Positions 22,224-33,149 of a DNA stretch of 40,117 bases are shown here, one piece after another; within the stretch, counting starts at the first letter, position 1; each line of letters starts with the position of its first letter. The stretch is taken from the NCBI GenBank assembly GCA_015499985.1, contig JAAAUF010000301.1, positions 1,337 to 41,453 on the forward strand, written 5' to 3'. Under the pieces are notes generated by a model. It was not told where the DNA came from, made no database searches, and saw nothing but the letters and a program-made list of their open reading frames with translations. The position numbers were made by a program, and so were the translations under genes. Source of the DNA: Haplosporangium gracile. Its lineage: Eukaryota > Mortierellomycota > Mortierellomycetes > Mortierellales > Mortierellaceae.

Positions 22224-23378
22224 ATAATCATTCACTGTCGACATAGTTTCTACTTTCCACAGTCATTCTATGAAAAGGAATTTTATTTCATTCCTGATGA
22301 TATGTCTGTCCATCTGTCTGATGATGACGATGATTGCTCAAGTCCCAAAATGGCAAATGAAAAAATAAAGTTGATTGTGTTGGCAAGGAACAACCGTCGG
22401 ACTGATGGCTGTAAGCTGCAGCTGTTGTTGTTGTTTTTTTGTTGCTTTGTTGTTGTTGTTGTTGTACTTGAAGAGAGAAAAGAGATGATTCGCTAGGTTG
22501 GTGAGTTGGCATGACCCATTTTCTGGTCGCATGTACACTTTTTTCAGCAGGGAAAAGGTGGGTGAAAAGAAGTAGCATACAACAAGTCGAGAAGAATTTG
22601 ACGCCCTTCATTCTATTCTTCATTCTCGCCTTCCTACTCTTGTCTCAGACGAGAAAAACCAGCCCGAAATAGTTTTTGATATTTGCACTAATGTCGGCTA
22701 ACTTCTAGCCGGACTTTTTTTCCTTCTTCCCCTGTTGCTTAGACTGACTGAGTAAGCAGCAGAAGTACACAAAGCAGCAGGCTCTTCATCATTGCCATTG
22801 CTCACACCCACTACAGTTTTCAGCAAATATATGCCGCTCTGCCAGCAAAACGGGTACTGACACTTTCTTTTTGTCTCTCGTCTTGTATCTTGTGTGTCAT
22901 GTCTCTCCTCACAATCACTCCTTTCCTTCATCCCACCCCACCCTTCCTCCCACACACACCCTCTGCATCGCATTCAGTCGATTGTCCATTCCTTTACACA
23001 TTCATTCATTGATTCATTCATTCACTAACTGTACGCTTCTTACTCTCCTTGTTACTATTGCACACACACTCACGCACTCACGCACTCTCCACTCATCCTC
23101 TCCCAACTCACTCTCCTTCCCACCTTTGCGCCCATACATACACACTGCAACGATTAACTTCACTCTGCTGCACCCTTGCACAACGCCACCCATTCATTCA
23201 ATATCAATCTCACTGACATACTCTACCAACTACTCGACTCTTTCTTCCCCTTCCTTCTTAATCTTATTCTCACACTCCACACACCACCACACTACACCTC
23301 CAAACAATAACAACCGACAGGGCACACAACACCTTGCCGATCCCCACAGACACTTCCCATCTTGCCGCCACTGTGGAT
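22224..23378 (+). other. Intergenic region and long leader of the receptor kinase
   Basis: This region holds the 3' flank of the DHHC gene, with AATAAA and TTG repeats near 22425-22465, then from about 22860 a 500-base C/T/A-rich tract with many CACTCA and CATTCA units ahead of the receptor kinase ATG. No credible coding frame was seen; the long Ser/His/Pro/Thr frame over 22871-23776 is a translation of the pyrimidine tract and overlaps the kinase start in another frame. Confidence 0.5.
22364..22369 (+). terminator. Candidate poly(A) signal of the DHHC gene
   Basis: AATAAA in an A-rich context about 140 bases after the stop codon. Confidence 0.45.
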
Positions 23379-26300
23379 ATGAGGCGCTCCTGCGCTGCAG
23401 CGGCACCGTCCTTGGCCCCCAGGGTCGCCGTCATCAACCCCTCGACCGCCTCCACCGACACCGGGGACGAGGAGGACCCCCGTCACCCGGTAGCCGCTGC
23501 AACCTCCCCTGTCGTCCTCTATCGTTCATTGTCCTCCTCCTCCTCGATCACCCGTCGTCCTCTTCAATATCGACCATCCTTCACCTCCTATTTTCTGTTC
23601 CTCGCCCTCATCCTCACTATTCTCCTCAATCTATCATGCCTCGGCCCGACCTTCATTGTCGATGCACAGACAACAATTGTTGTCGTACCTCCACCTTCTC
23701 CACCAACACCAAAGACAGAACAACCCCCTGTCACCTCGACAGAAATCGTCATCCCCACTCCACCCACCGTCCCTGAACCCGCTCCCTTGGTCCCATCCAC
23801 CACCCACCAGGGCATCACCACCTTCAAGGATTATCCCTCATCATCCCCCAATTGCACACACACTATCCGCACTCCTCGCGTATCACTTATCACCCATGGT
23901 AAGCAACCCATGTCAAATTGATCTATAAGTTCAACTAGTCCTTGATGCCATTACGACCTCGACGTCGCCTACTTCATTTACCCATCCTTGATTTTCACAT
24001 TTGTATACTTTCTCTATGACTTACTGCTTTAGCATTGGCTTTGACGGGAGAGGACCCGAAGCTGGATGCAAAACTGACTGTGCCAATGTCCCTTACAGAC
24101 GATATGTCAGGAATGGAGTACGACGCCAGTCGGATGAGTACTGCCATCTACAATGCGATCCAATACCCGGTCGATGCCCTTGTTGTCTCGATCCCTGATC
24201 CAGATGTCCTAAGGGAACCCATCCGTGCAGCCCGTGAAAAGAACATTCCCGTCATTGCCGTTTATACCGGGCTGCAGACAGCCAAAGAACTGGGCATCCC
24301 CGCCATCATGTCAGACGACGTAAGCTACAACATTAGCTACTTAAACATGAATGTCGCAACTGAAAAACCACCCGCTAGCACGAAATGCATTAAAAAGGAC
24401 TGTCTAACGTTGTCAACATTATGTCTTCATTGATCTCTATTAGTTTGAAGCAGGGCGCCTTATCGGTCAAGAAATGATTGAAGATGGCAAGTTTACCCTT
24501 ACATTAGCATGTTACATGATTCTAAACTCGTATTGGACCCTGAATTTCACTCATTGATCTCATTACTTATCCTCCCTTTTCATCGTCGCTGTCTATTCTT
24601 TGCACACAGGCGTCAATGACTTTGTTTGCATCAACGACGTCCACCGTATCCCAGCCTTGCTTGAGCGTTGCAACGGTGTTCTAAGTGCCTTTCTTCAGGC
24701 CGACACTGGTGCCTCATCGAACTTGACAGAGCACGTTATTTACCTTGAGAAGGGAAATCGAAACAGCACTGGTCCTGCCTATGCTCAGTCGGTATCCGAC
24801 AACATCCGTGATCGTCGGTCTGTCACCGGTATTGTGTATCTGACTGCGACGACCTTCATGGAGCTCAACCTAGTGCTAGTCACCAACCTCAATGGTACTC
24901 GTCCTTTCAAGATTGCCTCATTTGACTTTAACCGATCCATGTTGAAGTATATGAACAAGGGAACCTTGCATTACTCCATCTCTAGTTTGATGTATATTCA
25001 AACCATCATGGCCTTCCTGCTGATATACATCCAGGTAAAGAAACGATATGCGTTAATGAGTAAATGAAAGTACCCAGATGTGCTTCATTCACGTGTAGAG
25101 ACGTATATGGCTAATTTTATGCTAAATACTATTCGTGTAGCTGAATGTGGGCGAGACGGTTAGCCAGGACAAGATCATTACCGGTCCCAAGCTGGTGACG
25201 CCTTCCAATGCCAAGGATATGCTGGCGCAAGAAGAGTGGACACTTGGCAACTTTTTAGAGCACTCGAAAGGTTTCAGCATGATCACCGGAAGGCAAGTAG
25301 CTCAGTCCCCAATCTTCAATGTCCATTTTGGGATTTCTAACATGCGCTCTTTGATCTTGATGTTAATCTCAAGAACGCTTTTTTTCGTGACTTTGATAAT
25401 AGCTCGCCAATCGACGAGCATTGGGATGCCTTGTCGACGGGCGCACGCGACGCGGCACAGTTTCTCAACTGGACGATGACAGAATATCGATACGACCAAC
25501 CCATCCGAGAGGAAGTGGTCGAGTTCAGCATCAACTTGGCGTTGAACGACTCGAATACGCAAGGGCTGCTCATGAGCAACGCCCGTGATACCTACATTCA
25601 GTATGCTCTCAACCAGACAATTGGGCAGATCCCTGAACGGACTTCGCAAGCCAATAAGACTCTGCAACAGATATGTGACGATCGGATTCCGGGCAGGCCT
25701 AGCTTAGGGAACCATTGCGAGGCTCAGCCTCCCTGGAACCATACGCTGGATCAGGTCCTGCCTCTCCCAATTGTCGGCATCGGATCGAAATTTCACTGGC
25801 CACCTTATCAGAGCTTATCCTGGATCGGCGAGAACGGTTATGAGGCAGGCGTGGAATATGCGAACGCCATTCTTGCCGGTGGACGCGCCCAACCGATCTG
25901 CATTGTTCAGAACGATGAGCCCGAGCAACAGATGCTTATGTGTCAGGGTCTCTATACTAGGATGACAGAGCTCTATGGGTCCGCCTTCCTCCCGCCCTTC
26001 GACACCTACTGCGTTCGACTCCTTCCCGGCGATCTCTCTGGCGCATCGAGAAAGATTGCCGAAGTTGGAGCTGGATACAAGTACGACAGCATCCACACCA
26101 CGTCGACCATGCTTTTCGAGAACATCAAGTACCTGGTCTCGAAAGGAGATGTGGGCGATAAGGTTCTGGTCACCACCACAGGACGATCATCGACAGCTTT
26201 GGCGGATTATGTTGCAGGAAAAGTATGGAAGGTCTGGTCGCAGCAATCCTACTTTAATGGATTTATGTCTGTCTTTGAGCTCGCATTTTCGACCGTTCTT

Positions 26301-29300
26301 CAGGACAAGACCTGGGATTTCATCGCCACAGGACCTACGATGCTTGACTACGTCTGCAACAAGGGTCAAGTCTTTAACAAGGATCGCAACCGGACCTCGC
26401 TCTTTTGTCAGACCAAAGACGGACACCACGTCGGTAATCCTTATTGTGAGCCCTGTCCGACCAATTTTTACAGCGATAAGTACAACAGTCTCAACTGCAC
26501 CGCATGTCCTTCCGGCACCTTCACCAACAGAACGGGTTCCAGTAGCTGCATGAGCTGCGAGGACTTTGGTCGGACGACTTTGGCCTGTCAGGATTACTTT
26601 TACAACAAACAAAAGACCAACAGCATAACCCTGGCTATTTTCCTGCCTTTGGGTCTGCTCCTGTTCGCGGCCATCGTCGGCACGCTGGTGGTCTATGTCC
26701 TCCGTAATCGCCGGAAACGTTCCCGACTTGCGGACGATTCATGGATGCTGGACTACAAGAGGCTCATGGGACTTTATCATGATTCAGACAGCGGTCTTGG
26801 CTCTCAGGACTCTGGATCGATGATCGAGCGCAAACATATGTCCTACAGGTCAGATATAGAAGGTGGTGGAGGCGGAGGTGGAGAACGTAGAGCGAGTGGT
26901 CGACCCACTGGGATGTTTCAACGCAGCCACTCAACATTCGTCGGAGGCAACTTAGGAATTCAGCCCATGGATGATACCGGAAAGGCTATTGGCGTTTACC
27001 GCAACCTGCCTGTCTTTGTCCGGCGTATTGGAGGATCCAAGGTGCATCTGACGCGTAAACTCCGGATCGAGATCATGGACGTGATGGAACTGCGACATCC
27101 TAAGCTGGTGGAGCTGGTCGGTGTTTGTTTTCAGCCACCAGATATTTGTGTGGTGACTGAGCACTGTTCTAAGGGAACACTGACCGAAGTTTTGGCGAAC
27201 CCGGACCTCAACTTTAATTGGCTCTTTAAGCTGTCGTTCATGAGCGACATTTCCCGCGCGATGGAGTTTTTGCATCAGTCCAAGATCCAGTTCCACGGTG
27301 ATTTGAAATCAGCCAACTGTCTTATTACCAGTCGCTGGGAGGTCAAGGTTGGAGGATATGGATTGAGAGAGTTGACGGCGACTCAACAACCGGGATATGG
27401 ACGGATGGCTCATACAAGCACGGGATCAAGCGAGCTGAGCCAAGGCAGTACTGTTCATAGGAACTCGTTGCGCATCAGTGGCGAGAGTCTCTTTGGTAAT
27501 GGATCAGCCCACTCTCTTCCCTCCCACACCAACAATCTGCCGGAGGATCCCATGGAGATGGAAGAGTACCGTGTCGCCAGGACTCTTCGAGAAATCCAGG
27601 ATGGTCGATGGGTTGCCCCCGAAAACATGATCCACCGAGGCTCTGTCTTCCACAAGACTGCGAGTAAGAGTGGTGATGTGTTCAGTGCCGGTATCATCTT
27701 TAACGAGATCATGACCCGCAAGACACCTTATGCGCGTCAACTGGCGATTCTGGACCCGGTTGAAGGACCTTCGATACTGCTAGATCAGATTAAGAACGAG
27801 AACCTGCGACCTGATTTCTTGCTGGACGATGCCTCGGATGAGAGCATTGGAGCTATCAACCATTTGATTCGCAACTGTCTGCAGCCAGACCCGTTCCTGC
27901 GACCATCGTTTGCGACCATCATTCATCGTCTGCGACTGATTAGCCCCGATGGGGATATGATTGGCGGCATGGCGGCGCTGTTGGAGAAGTACGCGAACGA
28001 CATGGAAGCGTTGGTTAGGACACGAACGATGCACCTGCAAACCCGTACGGCCGAGCTGGAGGAGGAGCGCCTTCGCACCGAAGCCCTTTTGATCGACCTC
28101 AACCAAGCCAAGAACCATGCTGAGGACGCTGCCCGCGCAAAGTCCAACTTTTTAGCCAACATGTCCCACGAGATCAGGTATGATAGATGTCGCACTGTAA
28201 GTTTAAGCGTTTTCATGGGCCACGTTGAAACCGTGGAATGGGCAATTAACAACTATATGCATCTTTCCCAACGATATAATGATAGAACGCCCATGAACGC
28301 GGTTATTGGTATGTCGCGCATCCTGTTGGAATCAGACCTTTCGCCAGACTTGATGGACTGCGCCGAGACGATCGAGTCGAGCGGAAACCAGCTGATGGCT
28401 GTCATTGACGACATTCTGGACTACAGCAAGATTGAATCGGGTAAGCTCAGGCTCGCTCCCGAGCTTCTGGACCTGCCCTGGCTATTGGAATCTGTCTGTA
28501 ATCTCGTCTCGATACAAGCTGGCACCAAGGGGCTCGGCCTGGCATTTGTGGTTCACCCCGAAACTCCCATGCAAGTCCTCGGAGACTTGGTTAGGATTCG
28601 ACAAGTCCTGCTCAACCTTTTGAGTAACGCCATCAAGTTCACAGAGAAGGGTAACATTGTCGTCAAGCTGGAGCCGAAACCCAAGTTGGCCTTTGGAACT
28701 GGTGCTAGGATCTATGCGGAGGACGATTCGGAGGAGGCTGTCCAAGAGTCTTCTGGCCTCTTGCTTCATACCGATCAAGGTTCGACAGAGTCTGACTTGG
28801 ACCGGATTGACAGCCGCGCTACGACGTCAAGTCCCGGAAGCAAGAACCGGTTGCAGACCCTGGGCTCGTTAGCACAGGGGGCGAAGGCTCACGCTCAAGA
28901 CGAGACTCATGTGGATCTCCTCTGGTCAGTGGCCGATCAAGGATGTGGTATCCCTGCTGAGCGCATGGACCGACTATTCAAGAGCTTCTCTCAGGCCGAC
29001 GAGTCTGTGACCCGTAACTTTGGTGGCACTGGACTGGGTCTGGCCATTTCCAAGAAACTGGTCGAGGTCATGGACGGGGAGATGTGGGCCGAATCTGAGG
29101 AAAGTGTTGGTTCGACGTTCTATTTTACGACACTTCTCAAGTCGCCCAAGGCCAGCCCCACGGTCGCTCAGCAGTTGAACTTGGAGTTCTTCAAGGAAAA
29201 GACGCTGCTGATCCTGGATGATCGCCGGGTCAGCAGGACATCATGGCGGTATCAGTCATCGACGTGGGGTTTCCAAAGGGTCTTGGTCCTGAGTGTCCCC

Positions 29301-31121
29301 AAGGGTCTTGAGTACCTTCGACAGAATCCAAGTCAGGTCGATGTAATCATGATCGATGTCGACAAGCCCCAGACCAAGATCCATCCAGGCCTGGCCATCC
29401 TGCACCAAGTCCGCATGATCCCCAACGAGGATTACCGTGATCTCGAAAGCGGTGAAGTGATCCGCCACAAGAGGACAACTCCTGTTCCTTGTGTTCTCGT
29501 CTCGTATCACCGCCACGCCCAACCTACCTTCCCTGGCGGGGTCAGCGGTGTTGTAGCTCCATTATTGACTGAGGGTGTTGACTCTGCAGGCAGCGCCTCC
29601 GAGACCCCTACCCGATCCATCCATGGCCAGAGCAGTCAAGAGAGTCTGACGGACAGTAAAAGTATCCACTCTCGATCGTCGGCCGTCAAGGACAAGGAGG
29701 TCCTGCAGTCGCGCCCTTATTCGATGACTGGGACCTACAATCTCAACATCATCAACAGTAACATGTTGGCTGTTCCACCAAGAGGCACCCGCCATGACCG
29801 GTTCAACAGCTTCACGGACAGCCTTCCATCTTCCATTTCCCCGACTTATTCTGGTAGCAGTGGACAGGATTTTGGAGCTTGCGGTGCGGACCCCTCGGTC
29901 GGATACCTCAGCAAGCCCGTCAAGCAAGCCAAGTTGTTCAGGATGTTCCATGGATTGATGACTGGATCCTGGCCGATGGCTCCTCAACCAGCCGCGGATC
30001 TGAACAACCGCGAGCACGAGCGGAAGCGTCAACTCGAAACGCTCGAGTGTCTCCTAGTGGATGATAATCCTGTCAACCAGAAGGTTATCTCAAGGATGCT
30101 TGGACGGATGGGCATCACACCTGATCTGGCTAACAATGGTCAAGAAGCTATCGACAAGTGTAAAGCTCGCGCCGAGGCTGTTGCCAAGGCTAAGAAGGGA
30201 TCGTCTTCGCCCGAGTCCTCTGGAGGTACCAGTAATGGTGGTGATTATGGATCTGGATCGGGCTTGGGATCAGATGCCGAAGTGAAGCAGTACGACCTGA
30301 TATTTATGGATGTCTGGATGCCCATCAAGAATGGTCTCGAGGCGACGGAGGAGATCCGCAAGTCCGTGGACGGCATCACGGACACGGAGCCTTTTATTGT
30401 CGCCATGACAGCCTGTGTGATGCCGGGCGATCGCGAGAAATGTCTGGCCAGCGGAATGAACGCCTATCTGTCCAAGCCGATCAAGAAGGAGGAGCTATGC
30501 TCGATTCTCGAGAAATGGTTGGATGCTCGGGCGGATCTTGCGCGAGAGCAGAAGGAGAGCCATGAGCGCAAGTTGCTTCAAAAGAAGAAGCGGGAGCTCT
30601 TGCAGCGTCGCAGTATGGCTGTTCTCGGTGGTGCTGGTGGTGTAGGTAGTAGTGGTGGAGGTAATCCGGATACACCCTCTATTCCGTCGCCTTCTTCTGA
30701 TAATGCTACTGCTTCAGTCCAGCATTTCAAGGAGGAGGAAGAAGACGACGAGGAAGAGGAAGATGAAGGGATTGCACAGGACGATACGACGGACCATGAC
30801 AACTGCGACGATGATGGTGACGGTGAGGGAGATTACGATATGCCTATCCGCATGAGGTCGAGCGGGTCTCGAGGTTCCATTCGGATGGGATCGACTCGAT
30901 CGAACAAGCATTCACGCCGGCGTAAGAAGACACATCAGCAAGGACTTGGCGGCAGTGGACCAGGAGGGGCTCATGTGATGAGCGACGACAGTGAGGATGA
31001 AGCTTTGGGTTGTCGCGGAGGTGGAGGTGGTGGACTGAATTTGGTCAATGTTGTGACCAAGAAAAACCATCCTATCGGCCGCATGGGTCGCATGGAATCC
31101 TTCAAGAACCACCTGTTGTAA
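23379..31121 (+). CDS. Receptor hybrid histidine kinase with tandem periplasmic-binding domains and a guanylyl-cyclase-type kinase-homology domain
   Basis: Seven exons (23379-23898, 24033-24319, 24444-24486, 24610-25034, 25141-25292, 25403-28177, 28286-31121) give 2345 residues. In order: a hydrophobic signal or anchor near 70-95 ending VDAQ; a Pro/Thr-rich stalk; two periplasmic-binding-like domains (about 160-475 and 476-815; DALVVSIPDPDVLREPI in the first, EHWDALSTGARDAAQF in the second); a Cys-rich module (823-873); one span (883-908); a kinase-homology domain (about 1000-1325) with HGDLKSANCLI (Asp1109), Arg1016 where the VAIK lysine belongs, and GYG replacing DFG; a coiled coil (1336-1390); HisKA with His1398 in SHEIRTPMNAVIGM; the ATPase boxes NLLSNAIKF, DQGCGIP and GGTGLGLAIS; receiver 1 (Asp1758, Lys1944); receiver 2 (Asp2076, Lys2131). 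The tail is acidic then Arg-rich. Introns 3 and 5 use GC donors; intron 6 splits the H box. The extracellular ligand is inferred to be sugar-like. The output is presumably a phosphorelay. Confidence 0.92.
28178..28285 (+). other. In-frame stop-free intron inside the histidine-kinase H box
   Basis: This 108-base GTATGA...GATAG intron lies between the codons for HEI and TPMNAV of the phospho-acceptor motif, splitting an Arg codon. It has no in-frame stop and is a multiple of three, so unspliced RNA would encode a 36-residue insertion just after the catalytic histidine. Removal restores a textbook H box, so splicing is taken as the normal state. Confidence 0.85.
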
Positions 31122-31681
31122 AAAAGCGCGCATATTTTTGTTTTGATCAGCGACCATGAATAACATCAACCCGAGCGAACGGAGGAGTGAACGAACGTAG
31201 CAAACGACAAGATACAAGCAGCCAAGCAGTGCCACCATAACCGCATTTTTTCATCTATTTTTTTTATCATTTACGCCCCCATTCTTTGTAGACACAACAG
31301 CCATTTTTTTCCATTTTCAAAACTTGTACAATAGTAAAAGCTTTCTCTTTTTGTTATTTTAAATCATCGTCTCCTTCGTTTGTCGTTATGACGAAAAAAC
31401 GTAGTTGCTTTTGAATGGGAAAAGTTTATTATGATGCGATTGGAGAAAGGTTGCAAGAGAAAAAACAGATGGGAGTAGGGGGGTATCGTCCAGCTTAAAG
31501 CTGAATTTTTTTCGCTGAAATAAATTGCAGCGAGGAAGGAGAGCAAAGAAGGGTCAAGAAAGGGGAGGAGTGAGAATTTAGAGTACTGTATTCCTGGCTG
31601 GGAGTCAACCGATCGAACCGAACAAAAGGTGGTGTCGAACACTCCAGTTGTCTTTCGTTGATCGACAATAAACCTCCTGCT
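31122..31681. other. Intergenic region between convergent receptor kinase and small membrane protein
   Basis: AT-rich 3' flanks of both genes. A minus-strand AATAAA lies at 31425-31430. No gene was recognised. Confidence 0.5.
31425..31430 (-). terminator. Candidate poly(A) signal of the 70-residue gene
   Basis: AATAAA on the minus strand about 250 bases past the stop of the small membrane protein gene, in AT-rich DNA. Confidence 0.3.
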
Positions 31682-31894
31682 TTAATCCTCCTTTTTGTTG
31701 CTCTGCTGTTGCTGTTGGTGAGGGAGCTGTTTGGCGGCATGTTCGGCTTTACCGACACGGATGATCCACTGGACACCGAGGTAGAGGACTGTGGCGATCA
31801 GAGAGAGACAGAGACCCATGACGCCGAGGATCTTGAGGAGAGGAATTTCGTGCTCAGGAGCGACAATGTGCCGCTGTTGCGTTGTTGCGTCCAT
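31682..31894 (-). CDS. Small single-span membrane protein, unidentified
   Basis: A 70-residue frame that I do not recognise. It has a short polar N-terminus, one clean hydrophobic span (about residues 19-45, including LKILGVMGLCLSLIATVLYL), then a basic and Gln-rich tail. The amphipathic layout and good codon choice, unlike the low-complexity frames around it, suggest a real gene. It could be a small subunit of a mitochondrial or ER complex, but nothing in the sequence proves this. The ATG is preceded by an A- and C-rich leader on the coding strand, as in other genes here. It is convergent with the receptor kinase. Confidence 0.55.
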   Translation of the reverse strand: MDATTQQRHIVAPEHEIPLLKILGVMGLCLSLIATVLYLGVQWIIRVGKAEHAAKQLPHQQQQQSNKKED

Positions 31895-32050
31895 GTTGAT
31901 TGCTTGTGATGATTTAGGCTTGTGTTGTTTTGTGTTGTTAGACTCTCCTAGTGGTCGGAAGTATGTTGACAGAGGTCCTTGGAAAAGATGTGTTGACTGT
32001 CCGTGAGTGTGGTGTGTCCTGGTTTATGCTTGAGATTTGGACGACTTGAA

Positions 32051-32070
32051 GGACGGACGGACGGACGGAC
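32051..32070. repeat. (GGAC)5 tetranucleotide repeat
   Basis: Five perfect tandem GGAC copies followed by a degenerate copy, upstream of the 70-residue gene. Confidence 0.85.
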
Positions 32071-33136
32071 GAGCGGACGGGACAGGGTCTTGTGCGGAGG
32101 ATTGGTGGAGTGGAGTAAGAAGTGTGAAGAGGAAGGGAAAAGAGAGAAGGTAGGAGAAAAGGAAAAGAGAGAAAAGAGAAGAGGAGAAGGAGGAAAAGAT
32201 CGAGTTCTTAAAAAAGAAAACAGGTGTCCAGCCATCCACTGCTTTTGGCTCTTCAGAAGTAACTATGGTGGTGCTTGTTTTGTCGCCACCAACGGTTCTT
32301 GTTGAAGCGGACACGTGGGGTCGACTTGACCAGCCAATCAAACAAACCGGTCAGATATGAAAAGTGCAAGTCGAATTTTTCTCTTTTGCTAAAGCCGTTG
32401 CAGCAAGCATAAGAGATTTTTTCTAACCTGAGCTTTTGGGAGGGCAAGTGGTTCAACGCAAAAGCAAAAAAAAAAAATGTCCCCTACGCGAGGATGTGGT
32501 TTGTCCAGTGTGCATATTTCCTCGATTTTTTTTCAGGTACGAAGTGCAGAGCTTAGAGTGTAGCTATTTCTTAACGCGCATTTTCAGTACTCCAGAACAA
32601 AAACGCGCACAGCATCAATGTGTGTATATACTGAGCGACAAATATAACACACATATCATTATTAAACAGGAATATGTAGTAAGAGAACAACCACCGGTAA
32701 TTCTTCTTTCTTATGTGGAGAAAGAAGGGGGAAAGTGGCCGAGTGGAAAAAAAACAACCGATCGAACATGCCATACACAAAAAGGAAGGTATGTTTGCTC
32801 TTGTGGTAAGGCACATCCTTAATTATTGCTGTATCCAATGACCACCGAGATAAAAAACTGTATGTGTGGTTTGTCAGGCCTGGAACGCGATTGTGAAAAA
32901 AAAAATATAGGACAGGAGAGCGAAAGGGGTGAGCAGGAAGTTGTTCTGACCAGGTTTGAAGAGGCGACTCTCCCACGGTTGTCGAAGGGAAAATGATACA
33001 AGAGGAGAAAGGAAGGATGGGAACGGGAGTACTGGCAAGGAGAGAGACGATGATGAGTGAATTTTTTTTTGGGATATGCAAATGGAGGACAGGGGTGAAG
33101 AAGAGGACGAATGTGATGGGCTAAAGAACGATGCCC

Positions 33137-33149
33137 CCAATCGGCCAAT
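33137..33149 (+). promoter_or_regulatory. Tandem CCAAT boxes
   Basis: Two exact CCAAT cores (33137-33141 and 33145-33149) in the same orientation with start points eight bases apart. CCAAT is the core bound by the fungal HAP/CBC complex. They are about 1 kb from the F-box gene start, so the target gene is uncertain. Confidence 0.3.

Noticed and set aside
22871..23776. 301-codon open frame upstream of and overlapping the receptor kinase start
   Set aside because: It is a Ser/His/Pro/Thr translation of a pyrimidine-rich leader with no domain, and it runs out of frame through the first coding exon of the kinase.
32736..32750. Sequence GTGGCCGAGTGG resembling the A box of a tRNA gene
   Set aside because: No matching B box, acceptor stem or anticodon arm was found in the following 90 bases.
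32662..33081. Possible minus-strand secreted or membrane protein of 139 codons
   Set aside because: Its Phe/Ser-rich composition follows A- and G-rich simple sequence on the other strand; no consistent domain or splice pattern was seen.
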